Made by a program: the position numbers and the translations under genes. Shown here in pieces: positions 1-5,186 of a stretch of 5,784 nt of DNA. Position 1 is the first letter of the stretch. Every line of letters starts with the position of its first letter. The DNA lies in contig JAUVRN010000149.1 in the NCBI GenBank assembly GCA_030597645.1, positions 1-5,784 on the forward strand, given 5' to 3'. Origin of the DNA: Candidatus Zixiibacteriota bacterium (GTDB lineage Bacteria > Zixibacteria > MSB-5A5 > JAUVRN01). The notes below the pieces were generated by a model. The model was not told the origin of the DNA. It did not search any database and saw only the letters and a program-made list of their open reading frames with translations.

Positions 1-449
1 TGCAGGCCCCACTGGTACGAGTAGAGCGCATCGTCGGGCGCATCCAACAGTTCGAGCAGGTGATCGGCCTCGGCATACTCTACGACGGCGAGTGCGTTGG
101 ATTCCGCCAGGGCCCGGGACATGTCTGTGCCCGCGGGCAGGTCAATCACGATCACATTGCGAAGGCGTGCGGGAGGTCCACTACGTGTCCGTGATGGGAT
201 CAGCTCTTCATAGCCGGTGGTGCCCAGCCGGTCACCGACGGCGTCAAGCGCCGCCACACCGGTAGCCCCGGCGCGCTGGCCGGAGCGCACCAGGTGCGCT
301 GCTATGTCAGACTGAAGTTTGACGATGATGCGCGTCGGCTCGACACGTTCAGATGGACGCACATCTCCAGCACGATAGTAGGCCGCCAGTGACACGGGCA
401 CCAGGAGCAGTGCCACCAGGAACAGGCCGCCAAATCCGTTCGGCTTCAT
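1..449 (-). CDS. Secreted subtilisin-like serine protease (S8), N-terminal part, cut by the left edge
   Basis: The visible 149 residues are a signal peptide and a propeptide; the catalytic domain lies outside the window. Residues 1-23 have one early Lys followed by a hydrophobic run (LFLVALLLVPVSLA), fitting a Sec signal with cleavage near residue 22-23. Residues about 39-130 look like a peptidase inhibitor I9-type propeptide: strand TRIIVKL (39-45), strand NVIVIDLPAG (98-107), then AVVEYAEAD (121-129), the usual 'VxYxEPD' position. It ends with DDALYSYQWGL (139-149), matching the 'NDPxxxxQWGL' linker that precedes the Asp/His/Ser domain in many subtilases. The family call rests on propeptide and linker only, since no catalytic residue is visible. 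The start at 449 gives the clean signal peptide and has GAGG five bases upstream. An ATG at 475 is in another frame. It would act outside the cytoplasm, hydrolysing proteins. Confidence 0.78.
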   Translation of the reverse strand, partial: MKPNGFGGLFLVALLLVPVSLAAYYRAGDVRPSERVEPTRIIVKLQSDIAAHLVRSGQRAGATGVAALDAVGDRLGTTGYEELIPSRTRSGPPARLRNVIVIDLPAGTDMSRALAESNALAVVEYAEADHLLELLDAPDDALYSYQWGL

Positions 450-484
450 CCAGGCCTCGTTGCGGGGCCACACATGGTCAACGA

Positions 485-495
485 CCGAGTCTCGG
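485..495. repeat. 11-base perfect palindrome upstream of the protease start
   Basis: CCGAG-T-CTCGG forms two 5-base arms around one central base, 36 bases upstream of the protease start codon at 449. Its position and symmetry would suit a small operator for a dimeric regulator or a hairpin in the leader, but an 11-base palindrome can occur by chance in GC-rich DNA and no second copy was noticed. Confidence 0.25.
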
Positions 496-544
496 AGCCG
501 GAAGGACTACAACGGGGGTGTGCTACGGGTTGCTCGGGAACTCC

Positions 545-563
545 GTCCTCGATACAGGAGGAC
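545..563. repeat. Inverted repeat GTCCTC-7-GAGGAC
   Basis: Perfect 6-base arms (545-550 and 558-563) enclose a 7-base loop, about 100 bases upstream of the protease start. On the minus strand it is not followed by a T-run, so it is not a canonical intrinsic terminator. It could be a protein-binding site or an mRNA hairpin between the epimerase and protease genes; the function is not evident. Confidence 0.3.
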
Positions 564-801
564 TACCGAAAGATCGCTGGATTCCCGGAAAAATCAAGTG
601 ACCTGTGAGATCTGCCCCTAACCGGATGTCCAGCAAGGCGTTATTTATGCGCTAATTGGTCGGGACGGGCTCCCTGGTGAGTTCCCCATCCCCGGTTCGC
701 TGCAAGGCCGTCCGGATCGTGGTTCTGCAGCGGCGATGGCAGGTTGGCTGCGGACGCATCCTGGCTCGCGCTGATGACGGCGAATTCAAAGGTGCCGTGC
801 G

Positions 802-1755
802 TCAAATGGGAATGCCTGTCTTGAAGGGATCGCCATCCTCGAGAATCAGCTTGGACATGGCGGTGATGTAGGCCGAGCCGGTGATCCGGGGACAGATCTC
901 GCCGCCTGAGACTTCGATCATGCCTTCGAACACGGATCCGACAATGCTCTCCTGTCGCCAGATGTCCCCCTCCTTGAGCGTGCCGTCTTCATACATGCAC
1001 GCGAGCCTGGCACTGGTACCGGTACCGCAGGGAGAACGATCGTAGGCACCGCTGGGACAGAGCACGAAGTTCTTGCTGTTTGCGCCCTCGAGTGTCGGTG
1101 GGCCGAACAATCCGATGTGATCGATTACGCCGCCATCTTTGCCTGTGATCTGTTGTTGATCGAGTTTCCGGCGGATGGCACGCGTAAAGTCGGTGAGTTC
1201 GTCGATCCGGTTGGCCGCAACGGTCTGATCGTGTTCGCTGACGAGGTAGAACCAGTTGCCACCCCATGCGATGTCGCCGGTGACCCGGCCGTAGCCCTCC
1301 ACGTCGATGGCCACATTCTTCTTGTAGCGATTGCTGGCGACGTTCCGAAAGGTCACCTCACCGGAGTCGTGCAGCCGTGCGGTGATGGTGCCTGCGGGTG
1401 TTTCGATCCTGTGCTCCCCGGGGTGAGCCAGACCGAGAAATTGCAGCGAGACGACGAGGCCGATGATGCTGTGGCCGCACATGTTAAGATAATCCACGTT
1501 GTTGAAGAAGATGACCCCCGTGATACAGGCCTGGTCCACAGGTTTGCAGAGGAGACCCCCAACCAGTACATCCGAGCCCCGGGGTTCATGGACCACGGCA
1601 GAGCGGAAGGAGTCGTGGTGTTTCCGGAAGCTGTCTCGACGATCCGCTACGGTGACGCCACCCAGGGGTGGACCGCCGTCGATGATGATTCGGGTCGGTT
1701 CACCCCCCGTGTGCGAATCGATGACCTGAACTTCTTTTCCTTCAAATCCGCTCAT
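802..1755 (-). CDS. 4-Hydroxyproline 2-epimerase (proline racemase family)
   Basis: The 317-residue product has the family's usual length and all key motifs. It starts with VQVIDSHTGGEPTR (9-22), carries the first catalytic Cys in NMCGHSIIG (C93, with H95 next to it), has GDIAWGGNWFY (160-170), and the second catalytic Cys in DRSPCGTGTSAR (C243). In this family two opposed cysteines swap the alpha-proton; trans-3-hydroxy-L-proline dehydratases carry Thr in place of one, so retention of both points to a racemase/epimerase. GDIAWGGNWF and the short length favour hydroxyproline 2-epimerase (trans-4-hydroxy-L-proline to cis-4-hydroxy-D-proline) over proline racemase, but sequence alone does not settle substrate. 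It is cytoplasmic, with no signal peptide. The ribosome site is weak (GTGGA two bases before ATG), but the next motif begins only ten residues in, which supports this start. It lies 81 bases downstream of the small cupredoxin-like gene. The usual downstream partners, hydroxyproline oxidase and deaminase, are not in the window. Confidence 0.94.
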   Translation of the reverse strand: MSGFEGKEVQVIDSHTGGEPTRIIIDGGPPLGGVTVADRRDSFRKHHDSFRSAVVHEPRGSDVLVGGLLCKPVDQACITGVIFFNNVDYLNMCGHSIIGLVVSLQFLGLAHPGEHRIETPAGTITARLHDSGEVTFRNVASNRYKKNVAIDVEGYGRVTGDIAWGGNWFYLVSEHDQTVAANRIDELTDFTRAIRRKLDQQQITGKDGGVIDHIGLFGPPTLEGANSKNFVLCPSGAYDRSPCGTGTSARLACMYEDGTLKEGDIWRQESIVGSVFEGMIEVSGGEICPRITGSAYITAMSKLILEDGDPFKTGIPI

Positions 1756-1836
1756 AATCCACGGATGATAGTACAGCCTACCAGCCGCGGCCAGCCATTA
1801 GGTCATCTGCTCAACAGCACATTCTGCGAAGCGCTA
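1756..1836 (-). other. Short spacer before the epimerase gene
   Basis: These 81 bases separate the small cupredoxin-like gene from the epimerase on the minus strand. They contain a GC-rich patch around 1780-1797 with GGCTGG repeated twice around a CCGCGG palindrome, but no hairpin followed by T-run. On the minus strand a TACTAT hexamer lies about 15-20 bases before the epimerase ATG and resembles a -10 box, without a recognisable -35. The spacer is compatible with either read-through from upstream or a weak local promoter. Confidence 0.3.
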
Positions 1837-2178
1837 TTACTTCTTGGGGTCGACGATGATGATCGGCATCGACCCGCCCAGGGCATACTTCATGGTCGCA
1901 TGGCAGAATACCGCGAAGCAGTGTATGCCGCCCCCCGCACTGCTGTGGATGGTAAATGTGCGCGCATCACCCGGGGCGAGCACAAACGGCTCATGTTGCG
2001 GTGGCTCCACCATCTCGTCACAACAGAACTGGATGGTGACATCTGTTACGTGCTCAAGTTCTGTGTTGTTTTTGATCCGGACTTTGTGGGTTTTCTTGAC
2101 GACGGTGCTGGGCGTGACTACGTACTCACCCAGCAGCGAGTCGTATGTAATGATGATGTCATGAGGGTTGCCTGCCAT
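1837..2178 (-). CDS. Small beta-rich protein with a cupredoxin-like pattern, function unknown
   Basis: From ATG 2178 the product is 113 residues, without signal peptide or membrane segment. I do not recognise a named family, but the order of elements resembles a cupredoxin: a strand ending in VTPSTVV (21-27), KVRIKNNTELEHV (32-44) where cupredoxins have the first His after 'N', a strand FVLAPGDARTFTI (65-77), then a C-terminal IHCFAVFCHATM (85-96) followed by PIIIVDPKK. Candidate metal ligands are H43, C52/C53, H86, C87, C92, H93 and M96, but spacing does not match the classical Cys-x(2-4)-His-x(4)-Met loop, so copper binding is only a hypothesis. The ATG has AAGGA (2186-2190) seven bases upstream, the best conventional start. 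A GTG at 2229 is in frame but lacks a ribosome site, and the codons between include ATA, AGA, AGG and CGA. The frame stays open further upstream to the kinase stop region with a lysine-rich stretch. It probably shares a transcript with the kinase. Confidence 0.8.
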   Translation of the reverse strand: MAGNPHDIIITYDSLLGEYVVTPSTVVKKTHKVRIKNNTELEHVTDVTIQFCCDEMVEPPQHEPFVLAPGDARTFTIHSSAGGGIHCFAVFCHATMKYALGGSMPIIIVDPKK

Positions 2179-2185
2179 CGGATGG

Positions 2186-2192
2186 TCCTTTC
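2186..2192 (-). promoter_or_regulatory. Ribosome binding site of the small cupredoxin-like gene
   Basis: On the minus strand GAAAGGA ends seven bases before ATG 2178. This decides for 2178 over the in-frame GTG at 2229, which has no purine-rich site upstream. The competing stronger site lies at 2309-2318. Confidence 0.6.
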
Positions 2193-2308
2193 TTATGTCT
2201 CGAGGACGCCTGATCGGCGTGTAATCCACGATCGGTTCTTTGGGCGCTTCCCCCCCCGACGTCCGCTTGTTCTTCTTCTCTTTCTTCTTATCGCTACCGA
2301 TGTTGACG

Positions 2309-2318
2309 ACCTCCTTCC
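2309..2318 (-). promoter_or_regulatory. Near-perfect Shine-Dalgarno (GGAAGGAGGT) without a canonical start codon
   Basis: On the minus strand GGAAGGAGGT lies 7-16 bases beyond the end of the kinase stop codon. At the best spacing, seven bases on, stands ATC (2301-2299), which is in frame with the small cupredoxin-like gene. No ATG, GTG or TTG follows within range in any frame. Either AUC serves as a rare start, the original ATG was lost, or a base is wrong in the assembly. Confidence 0.55.
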
Positions 2319-2324
2319 ACGCGC

Positions 2325-4931
2325 CTATTCTTGCTCAACGTAGTCGACCAGGCGTGGATCGGCTAACAGTCCGGCCAGCGCCGGCACAGCTTCCAGCTGA
2401 TTCCTGGGATAATCATGCGTCAGGGCATGACCGATCAGTTCGAGGGCCTTGGTACGCCGGCCTGCCTGCTCATACACGATTCCGGCACGCGCCACCACAT
2501 CTACCTGGTCGGGCGCCAGCTGCAGGGCCCTCTCGGCTAGGATCAGGGCGCGGGGCGTGTCCGCCACCTCCATGTAACCCCCAGCGATGCACACATCGAG
2601 CATTCCGTCCTTGGGGTTGATACGGCGAGCGGCTTCGCCCATCTCGATGGCGCGCAGATAAGCCGCATGTGCCTCCTCACGCCGGTCCGGAATCTCGTTG
2701 CAGACGGCAGCCAGGTTGATCCACACCTGGTAGTCGCCGTCGTTTATCGCCAGTGCTCTTTCGTACATCGCAGCCGCTTTGGCATACAGCCTCTCTGAAA
2801 AGTAGATAGTCCCCCGGTTGGACAGGACTGCATATCCGGGCCGGTAGGCGAGAGATTGCTCCCATATTTCGCGTGCCTGATCCCACTCACCCAGGCTGTA
2901 GTACACGGCGCCAACGGTGTTCCAGTTGTCAAAGCCCTCCGGGCTGCGGTCCACCAGCGTTTGCAGAACCGCTCGGGCATCGTCGTGCATGCCGTGGTTA
3001 CTATAGAACGCAGCCAGCTGCTCGTAGCCGCGCGCGTAGTCCGGCTGCAGTTCGGTCATGCGCCGGTAGCCTGCTTCGGCTTCATCGAGTTGACCCAGAT
3101 ACGTATAGGCAGTCGCCATGCCACTGTACGCGTCCATGATCAGGGCATCGAGCCTGAGTGCGTTCTTGTAGTTGTGGACGGCTTCCAGATAGCGGCCCGT
3201 GCCCTTGTGGATCCGCCCGAGCGTCACGTAACTGAACGCCAGCTGATCGTCAAGTTCGATGGCATGCAGGGTTGCACCGATGGCCTTGTCCATCCACACC
3301 GAATCGGAGCGGGCCAGAAACGTGCGCCAGTACGCCTCGCCCAGCGCCGCGTAAGCCAGTGAGTAGTCCGGATCGGCGCGGACCGCCTCGTGGTACATCC
3401 CAATGGCGCTGTCGAGTTGCGTCGTATCGGCACGCACAAATGCATGTATCGCCGAGGTATACCGCTGAAAGTGCCCGCGCCCCCTAAGGTAGTAATCGTA
3501 GGCCTGCGACTGGTTCGTCTGACCGGCCGTGAGCACCACGCGCACGACGGGCAGCAGCTCGAGGTTGACGAGGGATGCCAGAACCACCACGGTGGAATCC
3601 TGCACGGCGAAGGCATTGGCCGACGGCTCATCAATCACCGACGAACGTAGCTGTTCCTCTCGATCTGCGTCCACCAGGTTCAACGTGATGCGGATCCGGT
3701 CGTGCAGATTCTGCATGCTCCCGGTGACCGCATGCGTAACGCCGAAGGCCTGCCGGGCCTCCCGCACGCTCGCGACGCCCAGCCGCCGTACATCGCTGGC
3801 CGGCACAATGCTCAGAGAGTGATGAAACTGCTTCATCTGTGTCAGCTTGCTGGTGAGCGTTTCCAGTAGCCCGTCGAGCACAGACTGGCTGGGCGGGTCT
3901 TCCCCGACACCTGCGAATGGAATGACCGCGAGATAGGTTCTGCTCTCCGAGGTCATCAGGCCGAGGCCCGTCAACACCGCAATTCTGGCCTGGGGGACCA
4001 GCCCACCGGCCAGCACCAAGGAAGCCAGGATGGAGGCGCCAATCGCCACGGTAGGATGACGCCGGATCCAGGACCGGCGGTGCAAGCCACTCGGGTGGGC
4101 GATGCTGCCTCCGGATTGGAGCTCATGCCTGGCGCGCTTGAGATCGGCCACCAGGTCGGCCGCCGACTGGTAGCGCTCATCGGGATTCTTCGCCAGGCAC
4201 TTCATCACGATCCACTCGACGCTCTCCGACGCATCCCGGCAGTAGCGTGCGAGAGGTTGGGGCTGTGAGTTGACGAGGTTGTAGATGATGACCGCTTCGT
4301 TGTCTCCTTCGAACGGGCGCCGTTTGCAGAACAACTCGTAGAGGATGACCCCGATGGAGAAGATGTCGGTGCGTGCATCTACTCGTCGCGTTTCCGCCTG
4401 CTCGGGCGACATGTAGTAGGTGCTCCCCAGTCGAGTGCCGCTCTTGGTAAGCGTGCTGGCACCCGTCCAGCGCGCGAGGCCGAAGTCTGTGATCTTCACC
4501 CGGCGATCCGTGGTGATCATGATGTTGTCGGGTTTGATATCGCGATGGACGACACCGTGCTCATGCGCCGCGCGCACACCTTCCGCAATCTGGACAGCGA
4601 GATCCAGCACTTCATCACACGCCAGTTCGTCAGATTGCAGGAATGCCGAGAGCGGTTGTCCCTCGACATACTCCATGACGATGAAGGCTTTGCCTTCGTG
4701 TTCCTTGACTTCGTAAAACGTGGCCACGTTGGGGTGACTGAGCATGGCCTGCGCCTTGGCTTCGTGAAGGAAGCGCCTGTGGGAATCGTCATCGGCGAGG
4801 CGCTCCGCAGACAGGACCTTGAGTGCCACGTGACGCCCGAGATCGAGGTCCTGGGCCAGATACACTGCGCCCATTCCCCCTTCGCCGAGCTTTTTGATGA
4901 TTTGGTAGTGAAGAATCCGGGTGCCAATCAT
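2325..4931 (-). CDS. Transmembrane Ser/Thr protein kinase with TolB/FlgO-like segment and TPR repeats
   Basis: The 868-residue protein begins with a complete Hanks-type kinase domain (about 8-270): glycine loop GEGGMGAVY (16-24), ATP-site K38 in VALKVL, helix-C E57, catalytic HRDIKPDN (129-136), metal-binding DFG (149-151), an activation segment with several Thr/Ser (159-171) and MSPEQ (174-178). All catalytic residues are present, so it should be active. A basic stretch (285-292) and hydrophobic segment (about 293-312) form one membrane pass, inside to outside. Residues about 331-455 (YLAVIPFAG, then SVLDGLLETLTSKL and GVTHAVTGSM) resemble the TolB/FlgO-like domain found in such kinases and in CadC-like regulators. 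About nine or ten TPRs follow (roughly 477-835), ending in LAGLLADPRLVDY, a usual close for this class. The tail would lie outside the membrane and probably senses or assembles protein partners. The start has GGAGGT nine bases upstream. The substrate is unknown; the small downstream gene is a candidate partner. Confidence 0.95.
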   Translation of the reverse strand: MIGTRILHYQIIKKLGEGGMGAVYLAQDLDLGRHVALKVLSAERLADDDSHRRFLHEAKAQAMLSHPNVATFYEVKEHEGKAFIVMEYVEGQPLSAFLQSDELACDEVLDLAVQIAEGVRAAHEHGVVHRDIKPDNIMITTDRRVKITDFGLARWTGASTLTKSGTRLGSTYYMSPEQAETRRVDARTDIFSIGVILYELFCKRRPFEGDNEAVIIYNLVNSQPQPLARYCRDASESVEWIVMKCLAKNPDERYQSAADLVADLKRARHELQSGGSIAHPSGLHRRSWIRRHPTVAIGASILASLVLAGGLVPQARIAVLTGLGLMTSESRTYLAVIPFAGVGEDPPSQSVLDGLLETLTSKLTQMKQFHHSLSIVPASDVRRLGVASVREARQAFGVTHAVTGSMQNLHDRIRITLNLVDADREEQLRSSVIDEPSANAFAVQDSTVVVLASLVNLELLPVVRVVLTAGQTNQSQAYDYYLRGRGHFQRYTSAIHAFVRADTTQLDSAIGMYHEAVRADPDYSLAYAALGEAYWRTFLARSDSVWMDKAIGATLHAIELDDQLAFSYVTLGRIHKGTGRYLEAVHNYKNALRLDALIMDAYSGMATAYTYLGQLDEAEAGYRRMTELQPDYARGYEQLAAFYSNHGMHDDARAVLQTLVDRSPEGFDNWNTVGAVYYSLGEWDQAREIWEQSLAYRPGYAVLSNRGTIYFSERLYAKAAAMYERALAINDGDYQVWINLAAVCNEIPDRREEAHAAYLRAIEMGEAARRINPKDGMLDVCIAGGYMEVADTPRALILAERALQLAPDQVDVVARAGIVYEQAGRRTKALELIGHALTHDYPRNQLEAVPALAGLLADPRLVDYVEQE

Positions 4932-4940
4932 CGGAAGGCT

Positions 4941-4946
4941 ACCTCC
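4941..4946 (-). promoter_or_regulatory. Ribosome binding site of the kinase gene
   Basis: On the minus strand GGAGGT stands nine bases before ATG 4931. The kinase glycine loop begins 16 residues after this ATG, the normal distance in the family, so site and start agree. Confidence 0.7.
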
Positions 4947-4953
4947 GGACCGT

Positions 4954-4959
4954 AATATA
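4954..4959 (-). promoter_or_regulatory. Possible -10 box of the kinase promoter
   Basis: TATATT on the minus strand lies 22 bases before the kinase ATG in otherwise GC-rich DNA. A TTGACA hexamer occurs upstream (4989-4984) but 24 bases away, too far for a standard sigma-70 spacer, and nothing good sits at 17. A start site here would give a very short leader beginning almost at the ribosome site. Weak call. Confidence 0.3.
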
Positions 4960-5030
4960 CGGGCGCGATCCGGGCAGGGACACTGTCAAATGCGTGTATT
5001 CCGCGGGTATCTGTGGTTGATCCAGCCCGT

Positions 5031-5052
5031 CCGTACGGTATACTTGACGTAT
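5031..5052. repeat. Clustered palindromes in the divergent promoter region
   Basis: CCGTACGG (5031-5038), GTATAC (5038-5043) and ATAC-TTGAC-GTAT (5040-5052) overlap or abut within 22 bases, about 100 bases upstream of the kinase and 135 upstream of the secreted-protein gene. The arrangement would suit binding of a dimeric regulator acting on both genes. Each element is short, so chance is not excluded. Confidence 0.3.
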
Positions 5053-5175
5053 CCATATCCCGTCCACCGAGACTCGCATCACGATTCGATGTGGAGCGGC
5101 AGGCACCGCAGTCTGAGCGCGTGCCGGCCGCAGTACTGCTAGACAGCTTTGCCGTCCGCTATAGATCCTGTCACC

Positions 5176-5182
5176 AGGAGGT
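5176..5182 (+). promoter_or_regulatory. Ribosome binding site of the secreted-protein gene
   Basis: AGGAGGT stands four bases before ATG 5187, a full match to the anti-Shine-Dalgarno. It fixes the start of the following gene, whose first residues form a signal peptide. Confidence 0.75.
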
Positions 5183-5186
5183 GCAC

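Larger units (their letters stand above)
450..801. other. Gene-poor 352-base stretch between the epimerase and the protease
   Basis: No convincing gene lies here. It should hold the 3' end of the epimerase transcript and the control region of the protease, both on the minus strand. Visible structure: an 11-base palindrome CCGAG-T-CTCGG (485-495); an inverted repeat GTCCTC/GAGGAC with a 7-base loop (545-550 and 558-563); a 5-base stem ACGGC/GCCGT (777-781 and 794-798) just past the epimerase stop; and arms CGTCCG/CGGACG (709-714 and 751-756). None is followed by a T-run that would make it an intrinsic terminator on the minus strand; the only T5 (589-593) lacks a GC-rich stem before it. A 54-codon minus-strand frame (805-641, TTG start) has GC-rich third positions in its first two thirds and might be a small or decayed gene, but I cannot support it further. 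Confidence 0.5.
4932..5186. other. Divergent intergenic control region
   Basis: This 255-base gap separates the minus-strand kinase from the plus-strand secreted protein, so it must hold both promoters. It is more AT-rich than the genes around 5035-5060. There is an 8-base palindrome CCGTACGG (5031-5038) directly followed by GTATAC, and an inverted repeat ATAC-TTGAC-GTAT (5040-5052). These adjacent symmetric elements near the middle could be a shared operator. For the plus-strand gene TATAGA (5160-5165) could be a -10 box, with no good -35 at 17 bases. No gene is convincing here. Confidence 0.45.

Noticed and set aside
545..593. Hairpin and T5 run as a terminator for the epimerase
   Set aside because: On the minus strand the T5 (593-589) comes before the GTCCTC/GAGGAC stem rather than after it, so the order is wrong for an intrinsic terminator.
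353..601. An 82-codon plus-strand frame across the start of the protease
   Set aside because: It is antisense to the signal peptide of the protease, is rich in Arg, Pro and Gly as expected of a GC-rich shadow, and lacks a ribosome site.
617..647. CCTAAC and GCGTTA motifs resembling the boxes of an integron attC site
   Set aside because: The two boxes are only about 16 bases apart, far less than a real attC, neither fits the 7-base consensus fully, and no cassette gene or integrase is present.
1117..2343. A 408-codon open frame on the plus strand, antisense to the epimerase and the small gene
   Set aside because: The opposite strand carries two well-supported genes here. The plus-strand translation shows no recognisable domain and is the kind of open antisense frame produced by GC-rich codon bias.
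4984..5049. TTGACA on the minus strand (4989-4984) and TTGACG on the plus strand (5044-5049) as -35 boxes
   Set aside because: Neither has a -10-like hexamer at 16-18 bases; the nearest candidate for the first is 24 bases away.
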